Positions 23,682 through 36,176 of a stretch of 64,000 nucleotides of DNA are shown here, in pieces. Below the pieces are notes generated by a model. That model had not been told where the DNA came from, searched no databases, and saw only the letters and a list, made by a program, of their open reading frames with translations. The position numbers and the translations under genes were made by a program. Origin of the DNA: Eopsaltria australis (taxonomy: Eukaryota; Chordata; Aves; Passeriformes; Petroicidae); the NCBI GenBank assembly GCA_034509425.1, contig JAVTVJ010000550.1, positions 744,001 through 808,000 of the forward strand, given 5' to 3'. Every line of letters starts with the position of its first letter. Position 1 is the first letter of the stretch.

Positions 23682-26394
23682 AATTGTGACTGGAGCAAAT
23701 ATTAATTGTGTGTCCAGTTTACACCCAGAGGCTGACGTTAGGCTTGCTTGTCTGGTTACCTTTCACTGACCTTCCTTTGAAGTAAGCCATAGAGCAGGAT
23801 TCTGCCAACCAAAGGTAGAAAAAAAAGCCTCACTGTAATGACAAATTACTGGAGACAGAAGATACGCAGGGGTCCACATCTTAAACCAAGAAAAACTACA
23901 TTGCTGGCAAGCTACATTTAGCAAAAGACTTACTTCATCTGCCAATAACTATTTAGAGTACATGCTCACTTTTCACATAGATATGCAGAGATCCAAACTA
24001 AACAGAGCTTCATTTGCCAGGGCCTCCGAGTAGTGCCACGATGCCAATGTTAAGGAGAAGTAACAAGGCTCTGATGACAACTGGTTTCCCATTTGCTGGA
24101 TACAGATATTCAGACATTCTATTCCCAGTGAACACACTGGGCACAAAACAGAGCAAACAATGAGCCTGGATTTGTTAGGTGTGTAATGAAAGGGAGCAAT
24201 ACACTGAAAAGGATGAATTTCAAGCGCAACCAATAAAAACAATCTCTACATGAAAGTATTTTAAAAAGGTTTGATGCTAGCAAGATGAGAAATCAGAGAA
24301 ATCAAAAACTAGCCATTGCAGAATGAAACCTGCTGCATTCAGAGGAATTGTAATTTTATAGCCAACACTGAATTCAGTTCCAGGAAAAATGTACATGAAA
24401 CATAGCTGTCTTGACAACCCCATTCAACGAACTACTCAAGATGGAAGCTGTGTGAACAAAAAGCCTTCTGAAACCATAAAAGCAGTACTCAGAAGCTAAG
24501 GTGGAAAAGCTCTAAAATTATGGGAGGGTGTCACAACCTGTCAATTTATTAGCAGATGCTTCTAAATCAGTATTAGGAGCAAAATATCAAACCGTTCAAA
24601 AGTGGCATAATGGAACTGTTCTGAAAGAGGAGAGAAAACACATGCCACAGGACTGGGGTGTCTGGGACTTTTGCTGAACGGTCTTTGGAAGATTTTAGAC
24701 AACAAAGCAGGGCACAAGCAGCTGATGTCAGTTTTTCAAAACAGTAATAATTTTAAGCATATGGGACTACAAAAAGCCTTTACAGTGACTTTTTGAGCAA
24801 ACATTTTTAGTGAGGAATAATAGCTAAGCAAAAGAACAAAGGGCTGATTTTCCTCTACCTCGCTTTTTGTTTAGAAAATGTGAAATGCTGTCATCAAGTC
24901 AGAATTTTCTTTTCCCACAGGGGTGTGTTAATATTTTACTTCTAAAGATAGGCATTGCTATAGCTAGTGACTACAGATAGTCTGTTCAGTCTAACCTAAT
25001 GTTCAGGGGTCACAGCCTTTGATTGAGGAGGCATTTGGCCTGTGGCGTTAAACAAGTGGTGGCTTTAACTAAGTGTTGAGAGTACTGATATTCATCAAAA
25101 AGCTGCTTATGATCAGCAAGAGCGAAACTGAGACTATGTCACTGAATAGAAACCTGGAACTAGATCACTCCTAACAAAACTGAGGGTAGGATTGCTTTTG
25201 TGGGATGATGGCAAGTTCCTGGTCCGTTTGCTGATAATAACTGCTCAAACATTAGTTTAGCAGCAAATGGTGCTCCTGATGGAAAGGGAGGAGGGTGTAA
25301 GGATGAATGAAGGAATAACCTACCTATCTGGCCTGTTTAAACGTGGAGCTTTAAACTAATCCTGACAACTTGTTTGCTGGTGCCACAAAGGAGGTGCTGA
25401 CCTGATACATGAATTTTCTCAGTCAGGTACTACCAGGATAGAGGAAAACTGCCTGCCAAGGTACCTGGCAGCCTTAAGCCAGGTGCCATAAACAGAAGAA
25501 AACAGTTATGGTGGAAGGATGCAGGCAGGGTGCAGGACATGGGCAGGAGGGTGCAGTGAGCTGTTTGGAACCTCACTGTGGGGTTGCTGCACTAGCCCAG
25601 AGCCACGGAGCTCTTACAGCTTGCACTGGAAAAGAGTGGGATACACACATGGTGGCTGGGTGAGAAAGGACAGGATGAGACTGAACCCTTCTCCCTCATG
25701 GCCAGTGGTCTCAGCTAGAGCAGGGGAATGGGGATATCAATTACCTCAAATGTTCTGTCTGTCCTCCTCCAAAAATGTGTGGCTAAGCAGCCAGTGAGTA
25801 CTGTGGGGCTGGAGGTGTCTTGTTGCTCCTGTTGATGCTGTTCTACTTTACTCAGGTGCCTCAGTCTGTGCTGGAACCCATGTGTTTGCCCTCTCCAGCA
25901 AGTGCCCTGAACCCTTCACTGAAAAGTTAGTCTCAGAGTCTCTGACTCTGTGAATGTGAAAGCGTTGTGGGCAGAGTGGAACACATCCAAAAAGAGAGAT
26001 TGAAGCAAAATGGCCTCATATGGTAATCTCCTTACATTTAAAACAGGCTTCTGAGGCTGTGGCTCAGTGCTTTAAGTCCAGTTCCAGTGCTCGCTCCTCC
26101 TATGCCATCAAACATATCTCAGCTAGACTTGTATTGCAAGTGCTGACACTGGGTCTGCATTGGTTCCAAAAATGTTGATGGGTTATCTTCAACACCCAGC
26201 TTTATGCTGACTGAGACTGACTGTTGTCTTGTAGCCAGCAAAAGGTCAGTGTAAGGATACAACAGCATAAAGACCAGTCACATGTGATACCTGATGGATT
26301 TTTTCTGCTTTTCTTCTTAATATTTCTTACACTGTTCCCTATATTCACAAGTATTAGCATGCATACTTGTGATGCTTTAGGTGATAGTTTAGCC
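23682..26394. other. Non-coding single-copy DNA, nothing identified
   Basis: No gene, RNA or repeat recognised. The longest open frame is 92 codons (25519-25797, +) with no recognisable motif. Confidence 0.6.
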
Positions 26395-26443
26395 TGGTTT
26401 CCTGGTGTTTAGTAGGCCGGTAGACTAAACACCCCTGAAACCA
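26395..26443. repeat. Inverted repeat at LTR edge
   Basis: The left arm 26395-26413 and the right arm 26424-26443 are reverse complements over TGTTTAGT / ACTAAACA and its neighbours: ten pairs, a small bulge, then seven more pairs, around a 10-base loop. The right part belongs to the LTR, while the left arm reaches back across its likely start at 26406. Confidence 0.8.
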
Positions 26444-26742
26444 CGTAGAGTTAGAAGACCAAACACCCTGTTTTCGTGAGCCCTCAAGGTCTCCTAGTAG
26501 GACAGATTCTGTAAACTAGAAGTTAGCCCACCCAGGCCCCTTATGGGACCCTCCTGGTAGATATGCTAATGTGTAGAGTCTTTAATTGTATACTTGACTG
26601 GGGGGACGGGGGCTTTTGCGGCGTGTTCTACCTGGACGGCAGAAGCCATCGAATGGGATCCTATTAAAATACCGAGGTAAACAACCCCCAACCCTCTAAC
26701 CGTGTCTGAGCCTTTATTTCCTAAGACCAGAAAAAGGCATCA
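26406..26742 (+). mobile_element. Probable solo LTR of an endogenous retrovirus
   Basis: The segment starts TGTTTAG and ends GGCATCA, giving the TG...CA ends expected of a retroviral LTR. Flanking bases CCTGG (26401-26405) and CATGG (26743-26747) could be a 5-base target duplication with one change. Inside are a G-rich block (26599-26612), an ATTAAA that may act as TATA-like or poly(A) signal near 26664, and a C-rich then T-rich stretch up to 'cctttatttcctaagacc', which resembles the R-U5 part of avian LTRs. An alternative is a 5' LTR with its primer-binding site, since TGG follows at 26745; but no gag, pol or env relic is seen downstream. The strand is inferred from the order of these signals. 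The family is not assigned. Confidence 0.5.
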
Positions 26743-29700
26743 CATGGCGGGTTCAAGAGAAATAAGCTTGAATTCTCCCCTCTGGCCTGGATCAGACTGG
26801 GATGTGTACCAACTTGTACAAATCTAGGATTCAGCCACAGATTCAGGGCTGAGTTACGAGTTCTCAAATCTGAGAGTATGACAGAATAATTATTGTCGAG
26901 TGGACTGTTAAAGATACTTGCTTGAGAGGGGAGATTTTTTCCTAGGACTCTGACCTAGTGACTATCAATTTATTGAAAATGTAAGAAATTAATAACTTGT
27001 AAACCTGAGAATACCTAATGCCTCTTTTAGCAATCTCATTGTGACAGTCTTACTAGAGCTCATTGTACTGTTTCCTTCAAAGTTTTATAGTGAGAATTAA
27101 TTACTTCTCCTCCCCCCTGCTCTCCAAATCCATTTTCCTACTGTTCACAATACCTGTGTTCAGAAGACATGAGTATTCCAAACTCCATCTTCTGCTGAGA
27201 GCTCAGCAGAATCATTCCCTTTCGTTTATGTGCAATACACCCATAACTGGATGCTTCATGCAAAGAGGTGCTTACCCTCTACACTGCTTTAAGATAACTC
27301 ATCCCCTTTCTCAAAGGCTAAACCAAATATCTACTGTTCACTGTCTATTAATTAAGAAATAATGGTCTCAGCAAAGGGCATTTCCTAGGGATTAAGGACT
27401 GGCTGCATGAGTGGATGGCCTGAGATTTTTAATTAAAGGTGCAAGCTCCCTCTCTTCTGGCATATGAAATTCCGTTTAAATGAGGTTCTGTTGAATTCAG
27501 AGGTTTTTCATGGCATGAAGTTCACCAGTGCTGACAGGTCCATGCCCATCCCAGTTTAAGAGGTGGAAACACAGTCTAGAAAGACAACTTTTGACTGTCT
27601 CATCAGTGCCTAAGTATTATATTACTGATGTGAATATGGCCAAAGACATCATTTGTGATGCTGGGGCCTTCAGAAAATTACAGCTGGTTCATCTGTGGTA
27701 GTGAAGGAGTTGTTTCCAAAGTTGTAGGTCTGTGACATCATACCAGAGGATCTTTTCCATTTAGAGTCTACACTGAACTCCACCACAGACGATCACCTAC
27801 ATAAATATGAAGGTGGGAAGTTGATAGGGTTTATGGAAGAAATGATAAAAAGAAAGTATATGAAAACTAGAGATATGTCATGCTTGAGAAAACTAGGAGC
27901 AGTTTTCTTATGTGACGAATGGGCCATGTTAATAGCTCTTGCATAAACATGAGATAAATTAAAATTGCTGGTGTCTGTTTCTCTAAAAGCAAAAGAAAAT
28001 GCAACTATTATGAGTTTTTGCTGTTCAAAATCAAGGACCTTTCCCTGTCTGAGTGGAGATTATGCTATATGCAATCTTTGTTGCAATCAAAGAGCCCCAA
28101 GGGCCAGCAGCAGAGCTACTGCTAGAGGCAGTGTCTGTGTATCTCAGTCAGGCCTGGGCAGGAGGTCCGGCAAAGATGGGTCTAACCCAGATCAGGAATG
28201 CTGAAGTTACCTCTATTGGCCATAAAAATGTCCCAACAGCTTGATCCCACACCTTTCTTTTGTTGCTGAGCTGGGCCATTATTTCTGTCTTTAGTTTCTC
28301 TGAAAAAATCATGCATTATCTCCCTCTAGTACTCATTAGCAAAAGAAAAGCAGGATCAGGCCCTAAATTTATGGAAATTAAATGCTGTCAAATCTGTTTA
28401 ACTCCTGTAGGACTTTTTCACAACTTTATTATAGTTGCATCAGAGACTGTTTTGTTAGGAAATAGTAACATATTTTCTGCTCCCCCACCTTATAGCACTA
28501 CTGTAGAGAAACTGATCTGACAGGGAGCAAAAATACACTGTTGGAAATAAATTCGGTGTTATGCTGAAAGCCAGCCATGAAACCTCGAGGAAGATGGTGG
28601 GTGAGAAAGCTTCCTTTCCCTAGGAAAAGAACTGCCTTCTTTTTGGGACATCCTCATTGAGACTCCAGGAGCGGTACCATAACATTCCGCTCCCTACGTA
28701 CTGAGGCACACATGCCTGCAGTGCTGAACTGTGGGGGCTGAGGCGCTTCTCCAGGATCCAACTGCAAAGGCTGGGGACAAGGTGGCATATGATGAAATGG
28801 AGCAACTCACAAAGTGACAGCAGAAACATCAGAGAAGCAGACATAGCAAGTAGCAAGGACATACCAGAGCCAGCGAGGAAAACCCTTGTAGCCTGACCTT
28901 GAGAGAAATCTAAGAGAGAGATAACTTGAGTTGTGGCTCAAAAGAAGCTTGAAAGTGTGAAAAGAGAAAACAGTGACTATTGTTTTGACTCCCGCTGTGC
29001 CCAGAGTAACAGGACATTGTGTACATTCTTTCTAAACAAACAGAAGCACATTAAAAAGCTCAATTCACTCCCTCATCCGTTTGTTCTCCAAACAGAAACA
29101 ACCTGTAGGGACCCTGGCTATTGGTCAACTACCTGGGTCAAAGAGGGTAACAATAAGTATTTTAGTAGAGGGAACTTTCTTCTCAGAACTGATTTTGTCT
29201 TTTCTTGTCTCTAGTAAAAGATTTTAGTCCTTGTCTATGGTGATATTGTCATTAGCATTGTCATAGCAACTGATAAACAAGGAGAAAGCGATGTGCAACA
29301 ACTTTTTTTTTTTAAAGGCAGTCCAAATACCTTACTAACAAATAATTTGGTGACAGAATTTAGCAAAGTGGCTGCACAGTAAATGGGTTTATCTTTAAGC
29401 ATAATGCTCTTTTCCATTTTAACTGAGCATAAAATCGTATCTTTAAAGGATCGGCTTTATGCCTCTCAAGTAGTTCCATGTGACATATGGTCTTTCCAAG
29501 CAATAGTTTTATTGGCTGCGCACAGTAGCAGCAGATTTGAGCTAATGTTCCTGTGAAAACAAGTAAGGGTTTATCCAAAAACTGAGGAAAGGGAGGAGAA
29601 AGGCACCTTTGCCCTGCTGTACAGAAAAAACAAATCGTGTGTTACGTCAAACTTACGACATCCCTCTATAAATATAGCTGCTACTGGTAGTGACTAACTT

Positions 29701-31648
29701 CAGCACATGCACTGGGTGGGTTGAAGAGGACTCCATGACCTGTTTGATTCCCTGCCCACTAGTGATGTTCCCAGGAGAGTTTCAGCCCTGTGCTGCCCTG
29801 AAGCCTTGAATGGAGCAGGATGGTTCTTGGGAACAGATGGGACATCCCTGCCCAGAGGGGCTTAGCTCCAACTTTTCCTATGTAGCCTCATCTCCAGTTC
29901 CCAACATAGATGGTTATAATCAGCATCAGGCACTGGCGAACAGCACAGCTTGCTTGTTGATAGATGTATCTCATGGGGTGCTGAAGAGCACCCTGTCTCC
30001 ATGCTCTCCAACATCCTGCTTCACTCTAGGATTGTGGCTGGGGACTGTTCACTTAGCAGCTGGGCAGTGGTGCAGGGCAGGATGAGCCTCATACACAAAT
30101 ACATGTGACCTGTGTTTGTTTTAGCACACAACTCTGCCTAAATATTGGTCTAAAATTATTTCTGAGCTCACTGCCGCTTCAGCCGAGGGCCGCGGCACTA
30201 GAAATAGTCCCTGTAAGCTAATTGGTGCTGGCATAACAAGTGCAGGAAGAAGGCAAAAATTAACGGATTGCAAAACATTTCTGCGTCTGAAGAATTCTGC
30301 TAGAGTAGTTGTACACACACACAGAGGATGAAAATAAATAAACATATGCTCATATGGTTATATTCTTGCATACACACATGCACATGTACACATATTTATA
30401 CTTTCATTTATATATGTATATGTAGGATGAGCTTAAATAACAGGTAACACAGTAGGGAAATTTGAAAAAAAAAGTCCTGTAGCTGAAAAACTTACCAGAA
30501 GGCATGTTTTCAGAAAAGCTTTCAATGTGCTTGAATGGCCCTGTGATGCTTTTGTAGTAATGAGTGATTTTTTTCTCATTCTTACAACAAAGCAATAATT
30601 TTTAGGTTGAGTTCCTCAAGGCCTTCTCATCAGTAAGAATGAATTCCCTGCATTCGGAAGTCTTTCACAAGCACCTTTCTCTCCCCTGCTGTCTGTGCCA
30701 CTCTCGTATCCCCAACCATAAGTGTCAATTTTGCTCCTATCTGAAGTTCAGTGAGATATTTTTCTGGTGGGTAGCTGAGATCTCTTTGTAGCAGCTACAC
30801 AAGTTTTTCAGAATTGGCATGAGGTGTCACAATTGTGGCAATGTTGCATCTGCCCTGGGGGATATGGAAAAAGATATTGGTTCAGGGGAACATCTGAATC
30901 AGGACTGAGACATTAAGAGTCCAACCTGTGGATTGTCTCAAGTCCCAAAACTGTAGGGGAAACAGATATATCTTTGATTTGAGACCTACCACTGCACTTA
31001 GAAATAGCATCTGCCTATCATAAAACAGCACAGTGTAGAGTAGGAAATTACTCTTTTGCATTATACATAGATTACTGGAGGAGTAGGCAGAGGCACAAAA
31101 GAAATATTCACCATTGGTGATAGTGAAAGGTGGATGGCATTACAAAATAGGAGGAAAATGCAGCTCCTGAAAGTGGTTTGCCATGTCTGAATTTCTCTTG
31201 GGACCATGGCACCATGCAGAGTTGCTAGCCCTGGGATAGGAATACCAGACCTTATATATGGCATGCTTACAAAGGACACTGGGGTACACACACTGCAGAC
31301 AAACTACTCTGCTACAAAGAAAGGCTTTGTGCTGACTCAACAGAACTAGGTAACAAATGCAGCTTTAAAAATGACTTTCTCAATAAAGGGTAATCAGTTC
31401 TTGCCTTTTCTTATTGTGAGATACTCTATAGACTTTATTCATTAGAGAACACTCTGCAAAGTTGAAGTAAGAAATGGGAAAAATGAGGATGGCAATAGAG
31501 TTGTAAATTCAGCTTGTATGTCAAGGAAATTACAATAAACTGATACACTTTCTATAAAAACCACTGACTGATGGTACCAGTCCTAGAATAAAAGCAACAA
31601 ACATTCAGTATGCCAATACCTTCAAGATACAGACAAAGATGGGGCTGT
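26743..31648. other. Non-coding DNA, nothing identified; CA/TA low complexity near 30.3-30.4 kb
   Basis: No gene was recognised; the longest frames are under 100 codons. A patch at about 30310-30425 is rich in CA and TA steps. 'ctataaatatag' at 29669-29680 looks like a TATA or MEF2-type site but has no supporting context. No retroviral coding relic follows the LTR. Confidence 0.6.
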
Positions 31649-32115
31649 CACAGAATCACAGAATGGCTGAGGTGGGAAAGGACCTCTGGAGATCATCTAC
31701 TCCAACTCCCCTTCTCAAAGCAATGTGAACTAGAACTCAGTCCTCTGGGCTGTGTCCACTGACGCTTTCAATGTCTCCAAGGAGGGGAACTCCACATCCT
31801 CTCTGGGCAATTTATTCAACTGTTCAATTACCTTCACAGTGAAAAAGTGTCTGGCCTCCAGCTGGACACTTCAGCCACATCACAAGCCTTTGAGCCCAGT
31901 AGTTCTGCCAGTTTACAGTTCACATGTAAATTGACAGTCCACTGTCCATTTCTTTACTGTGTAGTTCATCAGTTTGCTGAATGTTGTGCAAGTGGTGTTA
32001 AGGGAGACAATGCTGAAGGTCCTGCCAAAGCTGAGAGAAATCACATCCATCTCTCCTAACATGCCAAGCCTGTCACCTTGTCATTGAAGTTTATAATTTT
32101 GGCCAGTCATGCAAT
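31649..32115 (-). mobile_element. CR1 LINE, minus strand, with internal loss
   Basis: Read on the minus strand, the element ends at 31649 with the complement of the CR1 tail (seen on + as 'cacagaatcacagaatgg'), followed by 'ggacctctggagatcatct' and 'tctctgggcaatttattcaa'. After about 31860 the match jumps to a more upstream part of ORF2 ('gttctgccagtt' at 31902, 'catcagtttgctgaatg' at 31967, 'gggagacaatgctgaaggt' at 32002). The piece between them in intact CR1 is missing, so there has been an internal deletion. The frame is broken throughout. It is a typical old avian copy. Confidence 0.85.
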
Positions 32116-35100
32116 AACTGCAGCGTAGACCTTGCTGGCTTGATAGGAAAAAGCTGAATGACTTCTAAGGAATAATTTATTTAATGATGTCTGACTTCCT
32201 GATCACAAAATAGCCCTGAGTAGGCCACACAGAGCTTCCCTATGTCCCTTTGTGTGTCCCCCCAGTATATTACACATCCTGAGACTGGAGTCACTCTTGG
32301 TTTGCATGTCATTCACCTGGTTTATTATATCTTGACCTAATGTTCAAAACTTAGCCAATCTGAGTGGCCATTTATTCATGTAACATGCTTTGGTTCTCTC
32401 ATTAATTCTTAGAATGAGGTTCCAAGTACATCTTGAAAGTCAAAATTGGCTTTCAGCAAGTATTGATATGCTGTGAAAAATCATTGTATTTCATGTGCGT
32501 CACTACTTTTTTACAGGAAAATTTGGGGAAACTTAGACATGAACTGAAGACATTGAGTTAAAGTGAGAGTTAATGTCACCCAAAAAATACTGGCATTTTA
32601 ATGGAGGACAATTACTTAAGAAAAACACTTGCTTTGCTGTTCTTAGAGTCAAATTTGTAAAGATATTGTGTAAATCTTGGGGATAGTCTTTCATGTTTAT
32701 TCCTTTAGTGGGTTCTCAGCTCCTGGGTTCCTGGTAGAAGAGGAAACAAAAAATAATTAGTGGACCCCAGTCTCATGAGCTTCCCTGTCTTGTTCCAGTC
32801 TAGTGGGCCTTGCTGGAGTGGGCAGAAAAGCTGGACTTAAGGACAGGATTTAAACTACTGCTCTTCTTGCTTTTCAACCTTTTCTTGAACAGAATATCAA
32901 ATTCTTTAGGCTGAATTAGACAGGGAGGAGTAGAAACATCTTCTGCATCTCCTTTAATTCTTGATGTCTTCGCAGCGGCTGTCAGCTTTAGTTTGTTCAT
33001 CGATCATTCAGTTGAGCAAGAGCAAGAAGATGAAGGACCATTCACCCCTTGATGCTGTTAACAAGCCTGTCAGGCTTTGACAACTTAAATGAGAGACATT
33101 TCATAAAATTATGAGTGAAATTTTAAATGTCTCATTGAGGCATACCACAAAATCCCTTGCTGTCAAATGAGCACTTGCAGTAAGTTGGGTTTTTTCCCTG
33201 ACTCAACACTCTGCTCACGTCAGACCCATCAGGTTTTTGGAAACATCTCCTTTTTATAGGGGGCATGCTCAGAAACATTAACACAAGCATTAACACTCAA
33301 TTTACCTGCTGACATTACTGTTGCACATCAGTACTGTCATTTATGTGCACTCAGCAGAAAGGCAGGATAGTTTAATGAAGACTCTTTAAATGGACGAAGC
33401 TTCTCTGTTTCCCTATGAAGTACCACTATCTGATTTAAACTGACAGTATTTCACAACCAATTCAATGTTCTTTTTCTCCCCTGCCACTGCCTGAGTGGTC
33501 CACATAGTTTTAAGGTGATGCTTTAGTTCCACAACAAGAAATATATGTGGTTTTAAATGAATTTTTACTGCAGTCGTGTCCTGACTGTGTGCATATTGCA
33601 AAGGGTATCTATTTGGCCCTTGGCCCAAACAAAAGCTCCGTGCCATGGCCAGAGCCACCAGGGCTCTTAAGAATGGCTGTGGCTTAGCTCTGTGGCACAA
33701 TAGCTGCAGATGCCCTAAAATCTACCATGCTTGAGCAAGCCCATCACCCAAAGCACAGGGCCAAAGGTTTGTCTGTCTGCCTTTCATCAGAACAAATGCA
33801 TCCCAGCAGTCTCTGTGAGAGCTTCCCAAATTTTGCTCTTCAAGGTACAGCAAAATGGGGTAGTTTCTTTCAGCACAGGTTTCAGCTAAGGAAAGCATAA
33901 GCAGCCTTTGCTCAGTTGACTGCAAACTCCATTTGAACAGAAATTTTTTTTTCACAACATCCACATGTGAGGTACCAGAAAAATCTATTACATTACTTGA
34001 ATAACAGTTATTGTAAGCTTGCTTCAAACAGAATAGGTATCTGGTTTTGAGCCAGTAGCCCAAACCAGAAGCAACCATGCAATTTATAGCTAACTAGGTA
34101 ATCCATCAGAACTTAGGCTCCAGCTTGGAAAAATATTTTGAGTACCAGCTTAACTTGAAGTATATGGATATATACATTGATTTCAGTAGGGCAAACATGT
34201 ATGCCTGGAGCTATGTGTGATAAAATGCATCACTGAAAGAGTGTCATTAGAAAAAATCCTAAATTTTAGCTGTATGAATTTGTCTAAAGATAAATATAAG
34301 ATCAACTGTACCCTAGCTCTGTTTCTTTTTTGGTGTAGTACAATGTAAGCAAGATCCTATTACTCTGCAATATATATGGCATACCTTCACGCATAGGTGA
34401 TAACACATTCTCAGCATATTATAAAATTTAAAACTGATCTTTTCCACTGCTGGAATGTTTGGATTTTTTTACCCAGTTTTACTCCCCAGAATCTTTTAGA
34501 AACAATAATATTGATCCTGTGTGTTCAGACTATACAAATAAGACAGTTGCCTAATTTCTTTGTTTTTCTTTGCTGTCCTTTGTTGCCTGTACTTTTTCCA
34601 TGCTCAGGAGTGAATATACTTTCTGTCAGAGTTTCAGCATATTTTCCTGTCACACATTCTCCAGCTTTGAGCTCTTTTGTTCTAATACTCTTGACATTTA
34701 AGCTGGGCTCTTTAAAGGTTCTTTCTCTTTACTTTATTCTATGATTTATTGATTACTTCCAGCTTCTGTTTCCCTAAGCCTATTTCCTTTCAAGTTTTCT
34801 CACCCTTCCAACCTGTTATTTCATCCCTTGATACAAATAATGCTTCACAGTCCCAGTTTTAAAGCCACAACCATGGCACAATTTTTTCTCCCATTGGCTT
34901 GGCGTAGCAGCATTTCTTTTACACACGGAGGCCCAAAGACATTGTAAATGATTACAGAGGTCATTGTTACTGATGAATGTGTCACAGCCACACATTTACA
35001 AAGGGTCTGCTGAGCTGCACTGTCCTTTGCAAGTGGTTCCTGAAGAAGTCATGGGCATTACTCACAGATCAAGGGACTGCTCTGTGTGGGAAAGTGACAC

Positions 35101-36126
35101 TCTGCACTGGGACACAAGTCGTCATTGTACGGGGAGAAGCCCCCTTCCCAAAGGCTGGGCAGTGCTGGCTGTGTGAGCCTGACTGAAAACCAGAACAGTA
35201 GGAGATGCTGGATGAGGGGGCTTGCCAGCAGTTAAGGCTTATTGTGCCTACATATTATGGTGCACATATTCTGTGCTAATTGCTACCTGGTGGGAGCCAC
35301 GCAGTCAGTGGCAGAGTATGGCTGCGTGTGTGCTCCCTTCTGCATTTCTGTAAGGCATGGTTTTGTTCCGGTGTTGTTCCTATAAAAGGAGACTTCCATT
35401 CACCAGAAAGACCAGTTCCAGCATAAGAAACACAGCAGGAGCTGTATTAGGTATGGGTCTCAGTGTGAGTCTTGGACTGAAGTTACCTAATTTGGCTGTG
35501 TCCCCAATTCCCTGCCATGACGTTGGCATAATATTTGTGTCTGCCTTGGCATCTTCCAGTGACTCAAGCTATACAAATAGTTTTGGAATCATCAGATGGC
35601 AGAGCCTAGAATGAAGCAAGGCATTACTACCTATGCAAGGCTTTGAACAGCCTTCCTTCTCTGTTTCCTGCTCTGTTATGGCAAAGGACTGGAAAGGACC
35701 CTTATGTTTCTCATGTCTGTGTTCCCATCTCAGACTGAGTGACACCCTGGGCCCTTTAATTTCCCCTCAGTGCCCAAAGTAGTGCAATGATTTGCTGCTG
35801 TACATAGGCATCAGGAAAGCACAGTAATTCACCTGGATCCAACTAAGAATTTGTATATTAGGCAATAAGGGGTAGATTGCTCAAGGTGGCAGCCAGATTC
35901 TGTGCAGTAGTGCTGTGTTCAGAGGGACGTTCTTGCTCACTTCCAACTCAGATGCAAGGGGGTTGTGAAGCAGACTGTAACCAACGCTCACACATAAAGT
36001 GTGCTCTAGTCAATTAGCTAGTGATTTTTCTGTCAGCCAGGATTCTGTGCAAATGAAGGGATATCAAAGATGTAGAAATTGATTGAACTCAGCTGAAAAT
36101 TTACCTCCTGCTTGGGCTCCAAAGTA
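32116..36126. other. Non-coding DNA, nothing firmly identified
   Basis: No gene is supported. A 66-codon minus-strand frame (32800-33000) encodes a lysine- and serine-rich basic peptide that looks more protein-like than most here; see findings. Other minus frames at 33413-33700 and 33722-34078 (95 and 118 codons) have no recognisable motif. No repeat family was recognised. Confidence 0.55.
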
Positions 36127-36176
36127 AATAAAGACCTTTTGCAAGAAAAAAAAAGGAGTGTTGTTTTTTACATTTT
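36127..36176 (+). other. Candidate polyadenylation site
   Basis: AATAAA at 36127-36132 is followed 12 bases later by 'gcaag' and an A run (about 36145-36154), and then by a G/T-rich stretch 'ggagtgttgtttttt'. Signal, cleavage context and GT-rich downstream element are in the right order and spacing for a + strand transcript end. No exon upstream is identified, so this may be chance. Confidence 0.3.

Noticed and set aside
23276..23698. Long overlapping frames of about 78-137 codons with phenylalanine-rich or lysine-rich products
   Set aside because: They arise from the T/G/C low-complexity tract, which lacks A and so has almost no stops.
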